DNA from: Phycisphaerales bacterium
Lineage (GTDB): Bacteria > Planctomycetota > Phycisphaerae > SM23-33
Length of the DNA stretch: 5,131 bases
Assembly: GCA_003485185.1 (NCBI GenBank)
Contig: DNAS01000132.1
Location: 15,174 to 20,304, forward strand
Direction of reading: 5' to 3'
Part shown: positions 1 to 5,123 of the stretch, in pieces
Layout: each line of letters opens with the position of its first letter
Numbering within the stretch: position 1 is the first letter of the stretch
Program-made: the position numbers and the translations under genes
The notes under the pieces: model-generated
What the model was told of the DNA's origin: nothing
What the model saw: only the letters and a program-made list of their open reading frames with translations
Database searches by the model: none

Positions 1-128
1 GGTTCCATACTCCGCGCGATGATCAGTTTCAGCAGGGAGTCCAGGTCCTCGGTGGCGACCATGGCTCGGCTGATTTCCAGCACCTTGGCCAGGTCGTCTG
101 CCTGCTTGTCCGGACGGCTCGTGGTCAT
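1..128 (-). CDS. GAF-domain-like signalling protein, N-terminal fragment (cut by left edge)
   Basis: Only the first 42 codons are in the window. The fragment begins MTTSRPDKQADDLAKVLEIS and continues with an amphipathic helix (...RAMVATEDLDSLLKLIIARS...). A helix of the type 'LLEISRAL-x-x-x-DLDxLLxLIxxxA' is the usual lead-in to a GAF domain in bacterial sensor kinases, adenylate cyclases and RsbU-type phosphatases. The GAF core and any output domain lie outside the window, so the enzymatic role cannot be named. The ATG at 128-126 starts four bases after the TGA of the LarA-family gene, and a GGGGTGA stretch overlapping that stop can serve as Shine-Dalgarno. This makes it the third gene of the minus-strand operon and probably translationally coupled. 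The reading frame is open to the edge. The gene call is fairly sure; the GAF assignment is an inference from a short helix pattern. Confidence 0.7.
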   Translation of the reverse strand, partial: MTTSRPDKQADDLAKVLEISRAMVATEDLDSLLKLIIARSME

Positions 129-132
129 GGGT

Positions 133-1458
133 TCACCCCGCGGCGACGGGGAAGGTGATTCCGCCCTCGGGGAAGACCGTCACCCTTTGCGGGCCGTCGC
201 CCAGGATCGCGCGGGCGGCGTCGGCGGCCTGCTCCACCGTGGCGAACAGTTCCAAGCCTGGGAAACTGCCCAGCGTCTCGTGCAGCGTCGGAGAGACCAG
301 GAAGATCGGGTTGCGATGCACCGCCTGCACGGCCATGCGGATGAAGAACGCCGCGTCTCCCGCCAGGTGGGGCAGGAGGCGCGTGATGAGCGAGGAGATC
401 GCCTCGCTTCCGAGCGTGCGGATGGTCCGCCGCGTCCAGGCCGGGCTCAGCGGCCAGCGGGGGATGTTCATCCCTTCCGTGCCGCCCTCGCACCGCGCCA
501 GGCAGACGATGACGCCGTTGGGCCGGGCCGCCCAGCGCGTGTTGGCGATGCACTTGAACGACTGCCACAGGTCGTGGTCGCGCGGCGCGGCGTTGGTGAT
601 GAGCACGTCGGCCCGCTCCGGGACCACCACCCCGCACGCGACGGCGCACCGCTTGGCGAGCATCTGCTGCGTCGGGAGCACCTCCCCCGCGCCGACGAAG
701 GCGGGGCGGTCATGGTCGTCCAGAAGGTACTGCACCGAGAAGCTCGTTCCGTGCGCCTGGTCGATCAGTTCCCCCGCGTCGTCGATGGCCTGGCGCATCG
801 AATTCTGCTCCCGCGCGGTTCCCGCCAGGGCGCGAGGCGTGCGCGAGACTCCCAGCCGGTGCAGGGCGCGGATGGTCTCCAGGCTCGCGCAGCCGGGCAC
901 GAGCATCTTGTATCCGCCGCCGAACCCCGCCTGGAGATGCGCGCTGACCGAGGAGACGAGAATCCGCAAGTCCGCATCGAGCAGACCGCGGTCGATCTCG
1001 ACGTCGAGCCGTCCGGCCCGGCCCACGCGGACGTGCGCCCCGCGCGTCTGCCAGGGGTTGCACCGCCAGCGGATCGCGTCGGCCAGCGGGCCGATTTTCG
1101 CCCGCGCCTGCTCCGCCGTCATCGGCGGGTGCATGCCCGACGCCACGACGATCTCAAGGTTCTCGTCGCTGACCTCCGCGTGGTGCATCTCCCGCATGAT
1201 CAGCTCGAGGATTTCCGACAGGGGGCTGGTGCGGGTGAGGTCTTCCACGACGATCGCGATGCGTCCCTTGCGCCGGGCCTGGAGCAGGCGCCCCAGCGGC
1301 GGGCCCGACGTCGGCTGGTTCAGCGCCCTGGCCAGGTGCTGCTGCCAGTCGTCCGGCGCGGCGCGCAGCGACGCCTTGGCTATCTGCTGCACGCGCCAGT
1401 TCTCGGGCAGGGCGAATTGCAACTCGCCCGCGCCCCATGGCACCGATACGTCCGGCAT
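133..1458 (-). CDS. LarA-family (lactate racemase-like) nickel-pincer-dependent racemase/epimerase, 441 aa
   Basis: The protein matches the LarA superfamily (DUF2088 N-terminal domain plus C-terminal domain), which racemises or epimerises 2-hydroxyacids by hydride transfer on a nickel-pincer nucleotide (NPN) cofactor. Its length is close to the roughly 425 aa of Lactiplantibacillus LarA. Key positions are visible and nearly co-numbered with that enzyme: D73 and R76 in EDLTRTSP, H110 in ASGMHPPMT, H174 in SAHLQAGFGGGYK, K184 (the lysine that anchors the cofactor), H200 (nickel-ligand position), and Q299 and K302 in LWQSFK. The Tyr of the LarA Tyr-Gln pair is Trp (W298), which hints at a substrate other than lactate. 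No signal peptide is seen, so it is cytosolic. Its ATG directly follows the TGA of the methyltransferase, and AAGGA about nine bases upstream is a good Shine-Dalgarno site. The NPN makers LarB, LarC and LarE are not in the window. Family is sure; substrate is unknown, as LarA homologues act on malate, phenyllactate, hydroxyglutarate, gluconate and others. Confidence 0.93.
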   Translation of the reverse strand: MPDVSVPWGAGELQFALPENWRVQQIAKASLRAAPDDWQQHLARALNQPTSGPPLGRLLQARRKGRIAIVVEDLTRTSPLSEILELIMREMHHAEVSDENLEIVVASGMHPPMTAEQARAKIGPLADAIRWRCNPWQTRGAHVRVGRAGRLDVEIDRGLLDADLRILVSSVSAHLQAGFGGGYKMLVPGCASLETIRALHRLGVSRTPRALAGTAREQNSMRQAIDDAGELIDQAHGTSFSVQYLLDDHDRPAFVGAGEVLPTQQMLAKRCAVACGVVVPERADVLITNAAPRDHDLWQSFKCIANTRWAARPNGVIVCLARCEGGTEGMNIPRWPLSPAWTRRTIRTLGSEAISSLITRLLPHLAGDAAFFIRMAVQAVHRNPIFLVSPTLHETLGSFPGLELFATVEQAADAARAILGDGPQRVTVFPEGGITFPVAAG

Positions 1459-2325
1459 TCAGGACAATCCTTTCGACGAGGGCTTCGCATGCGCGGGCAT
1501 CCGTCGCCCGACCAGGACATGATAAACCCGCAGCGGCTCGGGAATCGACACGAAATCGCCGAATCCCGCGCGCGACATCAGCTCCTGGAGCCGCGCGGGG
1601 GAGCGGTGGATCATGTGCAGCCCGAAGACGCGCCGGAAGAAACGGTCCGTGCCGTGGCGGTTCGACAGGCTGTTGAAGACGATCGGCGCGCCGTCGGGCA
1701 TGACGGCCGCCACCGCCGAGGCGATGTCCACGATGTGATCGTCGTCCAGGTACTCGCAGATGCCGATCATCTTCACCACGTCCGGCGGGGTGTCGAGCAT
1801 CTGCTGCACGTCGCGCACGTCGCCCTGGAGGTACCGCACACGATCGGCGACGCCGGCCTCGGCCGCCAGCTTCAGGCCGTACTCGAACGCGTCGGTGCTG
1901 ATGTCCACGAGCGTCGCGCGGCTGGGGCGGCGGGCCTCGTGGAGGGCGTCGATGATGATCCGCCCGGGCCCGGCCCCCAGGCACAGCACGTGGGCCGGGT
2001 TGCTCGAGGACTGGTCGATCAGCCGGGCCAGCAACCTGCCCGCCAGGCGGCGGCGGTTCCGCAGCGCCATCGGCATCGTGCCGCTTCCGACGAGAATCTT
2101 GTCGGCGATCTGCTTCGGCCGCCCGTCGTAGCTGATGACCATGCTTCGCCATCCGCCGGGGTCGGCCCAGTTGGCGGCCGCAAGCTCGCTCTTTCCGAAC
2201 CGCAGCAGCGCCCGGATGAACCCGGCCGGCAGGTAATTGGCCAGGGGATTGGTCACGGCTGCCTTGATCGCCCGCGCCACCGGCCCGACCCGTTCGAACG
2301 GGATGTCCTCAACCCACGATTCCAT
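1459..2325 (-). CDS. Class I SAM-dependent methyltransferase, 288 aa
   Basis: This is a Rossmann-fold methyltransferase transferring a methyl group from S-adenosylmethionine to an unidentified acceptor. SAM-binding motif I is VLCLGAGPGRII (residues 113-124). The acidic end of strand 2 is LVDIS (D141), which should bind the ribose hydroxyls. YLQGDVRD (165-172) is the adenine-contact region, and DVVKMIGICEYLDDD (182-196) is the motif IV region. About 110 N-terminal residues precede the core and probably form a helical cap. The GxxEYLDD stretch recalls the putative methyltransferase family PF12147 (Methyltransf_20), but that is from memory. The open frame runs further upstream to about 2871. I chose the ATG at 2325 because CAGGAG sits seven bases before it and the upstream residues look like the shadow of the opposite-strand gene. 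It is first in the operon, with its TGA touching the LarA-family ATG. The acceptor, whether small molecule, lipid or protein, cannot be told. Confidence 0.88.
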   Translation of the reverse strand: MESWVEDIPFERVGPVARAIKAAVTNPLANYLPAGFIRALLRFGKSELAAANWADPGGWRSMVISYDGRPKQIADKILVGSGTMPMALRNRRRLAGRLLARLIDQSSSNPAHVLCLGAGPGRIIIDALHEARRPSRATLVDISTDAFEYGLKLAAEAGVADRVRYLQGDVRDVQQMLDTPPDVVKMIGICEYLDDDHIVDIASAVAAVMPDGAPIVFNSLSNRHGTDRFFRRVFGLHMIHRSPARLQELMSRAGFGDFVSIPEPLRVYHVLVGRRMPAHAKPSSKGLS

Positions 2326-2361
2326 TCGCTGACTCCTGGGAAGCTGTCTTTCCCGCCCGGC

Positions 2362-2367
2362 AGTATA
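2362..2367 (-). promoter_or_regulatory. Candidate -10 box for the methyltransferase/LarA/GAF operon
   Basis: Read on the minus strand the hexamer is TATACT, five of six matches to TATAAT, in otherwise very G+C-rich DNA. It would place a start near 2355 and a leader of about 30 nt before the ATG at 2325. The hexamer 17 bases further up is TGGCGT, a poor -35, so a weak or activator-dependent promoter is possible. No other good promoter is seen in the 178-bp divergent gap 2326-2503. Confidence 0.35.
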
Positions 2368-2469
2368 CGCGTCGCCGGCCCGGCACGCCACCCCGCCGCC
2401 CGGCCGGAAAAGCGCGCTAAAGTTTTCGCGCCCCGCCCGCCGATATCTGCTGTGTCGCTGAGTGAACCG

Positions 2470-2483
2470 TCGTCTCGAGACGA
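2470..2483. promoter_or_regulatory. 14-bp perfect palindrome, possible operator, ahead of the small-protein gene
   Basis: TCGTCTCGAGACGA equals its own reverse complement over 14 bases with no spacer. It ends seven bases before the GAGGA Shine-Dalgarno site (2491-2495) of the gene starting at 2504. It lies in the divergent intergenic region between that gene and the minus-strand operon, a usual place for a dimeric repressor site. With no loop it would make a poor RNA hairpin, so a DNA-binding dimer is the likelier reader if it is functional. It could also be chance. Confidence 0.35.
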
Positions 2484-2503
2484 TCTGCCCGAGGATATGT
2501 GCC

Positions 2504-2857
2504 ATGACCAAACGTGAGACCATCGACGAAATCGTCACTCTGAACCCGTCGGCCCAGCCGGAGTTCCTGGCCCAGTTCGAGGATTCCGAACTCGAGCGGT
2601 ACCTGGACCATCTCCGCCTGGCCCGCCAGCCCAGGCTCCTGGGCGACGCCAGCCGGTACGAGCGGTACTTCACCGCCGTCTCCGCCGCCATCGAAACGCC
2701 CGCGCTCGAGGCCCAGGCCGACGAGCCCGAGGCCGTCGAACCTGCCGAAGAGCACGCGGAGTTGGCCCTCGTCGGGGCCGCCGCCGGGCCAGGCGGGGAT
2801 ACCCAGGATTCGCCCTTCGCCATCGCGCAAGAGGAGTCGTCCAACTGGCTGTTCTGA
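2504..2857 (+). CDS. Small acidic protein of unknown function, 117 aa
   Basis: I do not recognise a named family. The start is the ATG at 2504, because GAGGA at 2491-2495 lies eight bases upstream; an in-frame GTG at 2462 lacks such a site. Residues 1-64 look like a compact helical domain, with LNPSAQPEFLAQF (13-25), ELERYLDHLRLA (29-40) and a hydrophobic helix with YERYFTAVSAAI (52-63). Residues 65-112 are a low-complexity tail rich in Ala, Glu, Pro and Gly and likely disordered. The protein ends abruptly in SSNWLF, a hydrophobic C-terminus that looks like a short docking motif or anchor. There is no signal peptide or membrane segment. The LNP-x-A-x-PEFLAxF plus YLxHL pattern is one I loosely associate with small planctomycete proteins, which is unverified. 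The gene stands alone, divergent from the methyltransferase operon, and is followed by its own terminator 36 bases downstream. Codon use, with G/C third positions, supports real coding. Confidence 0.75.
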   Translation: MTKRETIDEIVTLNPSAQPEFLAQFEDSELERYLDHLRLARQPRLLGDASRYERYFTAVSAAIETPALEAQADEPEAVEPAEEHAELALVGAAAGPGGDTQDSPFAIAQEESSNWLF

Positions 2858-2892
2858 GTTTTTGGCACCAATCCGTGCTGTCTTTACCCTCA

Positions 2893-2927
2893 GGCCGCCC
2901 CGGCGCTCACCGGGGCGGTCGATTTTT
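2893..2927 (+). terminator. Rho-independent terminator of the small-protein gene
   Basis: The arms are CCGCCCCGG (2895-2903) and CCGGGGCGG (2910-2918) around a six-base loop CGCTCA. The stem extends by a G-T and a G-C pair at 2894/2919 and 2893/2920. A run of five T (2923-2927) follows. It lies 36 bases past the stop at 2857. Confidence 0.88.
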
Positions 2928-2944
2928 CCGCGGAAGGCGAAAGG

Positions 2945-2954
2945 GCATTGACAA
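2945..2954 (+). repeat. Left copy of 10-bp direct repeat GCATTGACAA (putative target-site duplication)
   Basis: GCATTGACAA occurs here and again at 3087-3096. The two copies sit immediately outside the two ends of the palindromic element at 2955-3086, as a transposition-made target duplication would. This copy also contains TTGACA, but no plausible -10 follows at 16-18 bases, so it seems to be an orphan -35. Confidence 0.7.
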
Positions 2955-2989
2955 GCTCCGTGGAAAACAACCGTTTCCGGAATGGGTGG

Positions 2990-3011
2990 CACGCTTTGCT
3001 CGCAAAGCGTG
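2990..3011. repeat. Inverted repeat 1 of the palindromic element (10-2-10)
   Basis: CACGCTTTGC (2990-2999) is exactly complementary to GCAAAGCGTG (3002-3011) around a two-base centre, TC. As RNA or single-stranded DNA it folds to a tight hairpin with the inner pair likely open. Confidence 0.85.
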
Positions 3012-3031
3012 TTGCGAGAATTTTCCCAGAA

Positions 3032-3053
3032 CACGGCTTGCAAGCAAGCCGTG
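3032..3053. repeat. Inverted repeat 2 of the palindromic element (10-2-10)
   Basis: CACGGCTTGC (3032-3041) is exactly complementary to GCAAGCCGTG (3044-3053) around a two-base centre, AA. Its architecture is the same as repeat 1 and its sequence is related (CACG-x-TTGC theme). The two hairpins are 20 bases apart. Confidence 0.85.
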
Positions 3054-3086
3054 CCACCCTTTCTTTTGGATGTTTTCTACAGAGCA

Positions 3087-3096
3087 GCATTGACAA
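3087..3096 (+). repeat. Right copy of 10-bp direct repeat GCATTGACAA
   Basis: This is an exact second copy of 2945-2954, adjoining the right end of the palindromic element. It carries the TTGACA used as -35 of the tRNA-Asp promoter. Confidence 0.7.
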
Positions 3097-3117
3097 ATTT
3101 CCCGCACGGGATATAGT
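3090..3117 (+). promoter_or_regulatory. Sigma70-type promoter of tRNA-Asp
   Basis: A perfect -35 TTGACA (3090-3095), a 16-bp spacer and a -10 TATAGT (3112-3117, five of six matches) point towards the tRNA. The start should be near 3124. The DNA just after the -10 (ACCCGTCCC) is a G+C-rich discriminator, the pattern known from stringently controlled stable-RNA promoters. The -10 lies in the loop of a small inverted repeat, ACGGG (3106-3110) with CCCGT (3119-3123). Confidence 0.82.
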
Positions 3118-3123
3118 ACCCGT

Positions 3124-3164
3124 CCCGCGTGCAGCCGGCGGGGACCTCCCGGCGGCGCACGGGG
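3124..3164 (+). other. Strong hairpin in the tRNA-Asp 5' leader
   Basis: From the predicted start the leader folds on itself. Pairs are 3124-3126 with 3162-3164, then 3128-3132 (CGTGC) with 3157-3161 (GCACG), then GCCGGCGGGG (3134-3143) with TCCCGGCGGC (3147-3156), the last with one G-G mismatch and one G-U. Single-base bulges are at 3127 and 3133, and the loop is ACC. No T-run follows, so it is not an intrinsic terminator. It may guide 5' processing or protect the leader. Confidence 0.5.
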
Positions 3165-3207
3165 CTTGCCGCCAGGCCGCCGACGCGGTAAGATAAAGTG
3201 AAATCCC

Positions 3208-3281
<74 letters not shown>

Positions 3282-3288
3282 TTAGACC

Positions 3289-3318
3289 AAGACTCGCCGA
3301 ACCGGCGAGTCTTTTTTT
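3289..3318 (+). terminator. Rho-independent terminator of tRNA-Asp
   Basis: GACTCGCCG (3291-3299) pairs with CGGCGAGTC (3303-3311) around a three-base loop AAC. Flanking A-T pairs extend the stem, and seven T follow (3312-3318). It sits eight bases after the mature tRNA end. On the opposite strand no T-run follows the stem beyond TT, so it would be a weak terminator for the convergent top6B. Confidence 0.93.
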
Positions 3319-3341
3319 GCGCCAAGCGACCGATTGTGCCC

Positions 3342-3358
3342 ACGGGATTCAAACCCGC
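3342..3358 (-). repeat. Inverted near-copy of the tRNA-Asp T-arm
   Basis: Read on the minus strand this is GCGGGTTTGAATCCCGT, identical to the tRNA T-arm at 3257-3273 except for one base (T for C in the loop). Similarity stops at both ends of the arm, and no acceptor or anticodon arm is present. It may be a relic of a lost tRNA or an integration scar, or a T-arm-like stem used at the 3' end of the top6B transcript. Confidence 0.55.
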
Positions 3359-3377
3359 GAATTTCGGCAACAGGCCG

Positions 3378-5123
3378 TCAGAGCTTTCGCGTGCGTTCCA
3401 GGACGGTTTTCAGGTCGGCGCAGAGCTTGTCCACCTGACGGTCCTTGAGGTCCAGGATGTCGCGCAGCGCCTCGCCGATGGCGGGGATGTATTTCTCGAT
3501 GTAGCTCCGCTTCTTGAGCTCCTGGCGGACGCGGACCGTCTTGCGGATGTGCTGGCCGAGTTTGCGCCCGCACTCCTGGAGCGCCAGGCGAAGCTCCTTG
3601 AGCACCTCGGGGTAGGAGGCGACGGCCTCCTTCGACTCGCTGGTGAACGGAACCCACACCGAGGCCATGTGCACCACGATCGTCAGCGGCCCCGAGGGCA
3701 GCGCCCCGCGCGATTGCGTCAGGCCGTACGACTTCCAATTGGTGGCGGTGACGGCCTTGGTGATCGCGCACGCGCCCTGCTGGTAGAGCAGCGGCACGCG
3801 GTTGGCGAAACGGATCAGGCGGGCGAGTTGCCCCTGCTCCTGCTGCTCCTGTTCGACGGCCTTCGCATGGGCGGCATGGACGTCGTCGGAGTCGTCCTCG
3901 TCGCCGTCGTTCGTCCCGGCGGCTGGGGCGGGGGGCGTTTCGCCTTCCGGCCGGCCGTACGCCACCGCCGCCTCGATGAGGAACGGGTTTCCGCGATAGA
4001 CGGCCGGGCGGCGCGTCGTCGCCGTGAAAAACTCCGCCGGCACGACCTGCCTCAGCCCGGCGATGAGCTGCTCCTCGCCGATAGGCACCACGCAGTCGGT
4101 GGCCGGCGCGAGGATCTTCGTCTTCTGGACGGCGTGGTAGATGGCCTTGGCGTCGTCTCCGCCCATGCTGCGGACCCGCGCGTTGTCGCGGATTCCGGCC
4201 GTCGCGAGAATCTCCTTGGCCACGCGCGGCGAGACGCGCGAGAACTCGCTCGTCAGGAACTGCCGGACGCTCTTGGCCCGCGTGTCCTGGAGCATTTTGA
4301 TGAGCACGCCCAGCTCCACGCCGTACGGGTGCGGGCGGATTTCCCTCGGCAGGGGCGGCAGGACCTTCACGCCCGGTTCGTAGCGGGCCTCGCGCCCGTC
4401 GGGGGCCTTGTAGACCAGCGTCACGTGCGGGTTGGCGATGGCCGTCTGCTCCAGGTAGTCGTCCACGCTCTGCCGCCCGCGCTGGTACTTGGCCTCCAGC
4501 TCGATCTCCACGCGCGTGCCGTGGGGGCGGTCCCAGCCGATCTCGGTGTCGGTGATGATGTCGGGTCGGTTGCTCCGCGTGTCGATCTGAAGTTCGTAGA
4601 AGTGGGCCTTGCCCCGCCCCCGCGTGCTGGAGGTGATCCGCACCGGCCGGCCCGTCGTCAGCAGGCCGTACATCCCGGCGGCCGAGATGCCGATTCCCTG
4701 CTGCCCGCGGCTCATCCGCAGGCGGTGAAACTTGCTGCCGTACAGGAGCTGCCCGAAGACGTTCGGAATCTGTCGGCGGACGATGCCCGGGCCGTTGTCG
4801 GTCACGATCACCTTGAAGTGCGTCTCGGAAAGCTGGGCGATCTCGATTTCCACCACCGGGGCGATGCCCGCCTCCTCGCAGGCGTCCAGCGAGTTGTCCA
4901 CCGCCTCCTTGACCGTCGTCAGCAGCGCCTTGCGCGGGTTGTCGAAACCCAGCAGGTGGCGGTTCTTGGCGAAGAACTCGCTGACGGAGATGCTCCGCTG
5001 GGCCTTGGCCATGCTCTCGGCCGTGGCGTATTTCGGCGCCTTGGCGGGCGCGGATGGCGGGATTTCGCTGGCGGGCGGCGCCGCTTCTGCCGGCTGCGGC
5101 GGGGGCGCTTTGACGGGGTTCAT
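3378..5123 (-). CDS. top6B: Type II DNA topoisomerase VI subunit B (ATPase subunit), 581 aa
   Basis: Subunit B of topoisomerase VI binds ATP and gates DNA for cleavage by the Spo11-like A subunit. The GHKL ATPase is plain: N-box KEAVDNSLDACEE (72-84, with catalytic E73 and N77), DNGPGI (109-114) and the glycine-rich lid GQQGIGISAAG (140-150). An H2TH-type segment follows (about 260-335, including FLTSEFSRVSPRVAKEI). The transducer domain contains NRVPLLYQQG (441-450) and TNWKSYGL (461-468), where K464 is the switch lysine contacting the ATP phosphate. Two oddities are an Ala/Pro-rich leader (1-35) and an acidic, Glu/Gln-rich insert (about 392-432) inside the transducer, both absent from the archaeal enzymes I know. 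The chosen ATG at 5123 lies eight bases from the window edge with no Shine-Dalgarno site visible. The frame is open to the edge, and M38 (5012), closer to the archaeal start, is an alternative. No top6A follows downstream. Confidence 0.95.
   Translation of the reverse strand: MNPVKAPPPQPAEAAPPASEIPPSAPAKAPKYATAESMAKAQRSISVSEFFAKNRHLLGFDNPRKALLTTVKEAVDNSLDACEEAGIAPVVEIEIAQLSETHFKVIVTDNGPGIVRRQIPNVFGQLLYGSKFHRLRMSRGQQGIGISAAGMYGLLTTGRPVRITSSTRGRGKAHFYELQIDTRSNRPDIITDTEIGWDRPHGTRVEIELEAKYQRGRQSVDDYLEQTAIANPHVTLVYKAPDGREARYEPGVKVLPPLPREIRPHPYGVELGVLIKMLQDTRAKSVRQFLTSEFSRVSPRVAKEILATAGIRDNARVRSMGGDDAKAIYHAVQKTKILAPATDCVVPIGEEQLIAGLRQVVPAEFFTATTRRPAVYRGNPFLIEAAVAYGRPEGETPPAPAAGTNDGDEDDSDDVHAAHAKAVEQEQQEQGQLARLIRFANRVPLLYQQGACAITKAVTATNWKSYGLTQSRGALPSGPLTIVVHMASVWVPFTSESKEAVASYPEVLKELRLALQECGRKLGQHIRKTVRVRQELKKRSYIEKYIPAIGEALRDILDLKDRQVDKLCADLKTVLERTRKL

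Larger units (their letters stand above)
2955..3086. mobile_element. 132-bp palindromic MITE-like element with nested inverted repeats
   Basis: The ends are inverted repeats: 2955-2972 (GCTCCGTGGAAAACAACC) matches the reverse complement of 3068-3085 at 15 of 18 positions. Inside them a second, perfect 10-bp pair, GGGTGGCACG (2984-2993) and CGTGCCACCC (3050-3059), closes the structure. Within this are two short hairpins (2990-3011 and 3032-3053). The element is bracketed by the exact 10-bp direct repeat GCATTGACAA. It encodes no convincing protein, so any movement would depend on a transposase supplied elsewhere. The alternative is a REP/BIME-type intergenic repeat. Multiple genomic copies, which I cannot check, would be expected under either view. 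The structure itself is directly visible; its mobility is an inference. Confidence 0.65.

Noticed and set aside
2462..2503. GTG start at 2462 for the small protein
   Set aside because: It would place the 14-bp palindrome and the GAGGA ribosome site inside the coding region. The ATG at 2504 has correct spacing from GAGGA.
19..2517. An 832-codon open frame on the plus strand
   Set aside because: It runs antisense through the methyltransferase and LarA-family genes. Its translation is Arg/His/Ala-rich with no motifs, as expected of the complement of G+C-rich coding DNA.
2326..2871. Upstream extension of the methyltransferase frame to 2871
   Set aside because: It overlaps the well-supported small-protein gene on the other strand. 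It looks like low-complexity shadow sequence and is made needless by the strong CAGGAG site before the ATG at 2325.
2955..2976. Left TTGACA as an active promoter
   Set aside because: The sequence 16-18 bases downstream (around CCGTTT) has no -10-like hexamer.
2945..3096. CRISPR array
   Set aside because: There are only two copies of a 10-bp direct repeat, which bracket a palindromic element. There is no series of regular repeats and spacers.
3124..3170. Leader hairpin as an intrinsic terminator or attenuator
   Set aside because: No T-run follows the stem; the next bases are CTTGCCGCC.
3335..3410. A second, complete tRNA on the minus strand around the T-arm copy
   Set aside because: No 5' acceptor strand complementary to the bases after the T-arm is found at the right distance. 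There is no anticodon arm, and it would overlap the end of top6B.
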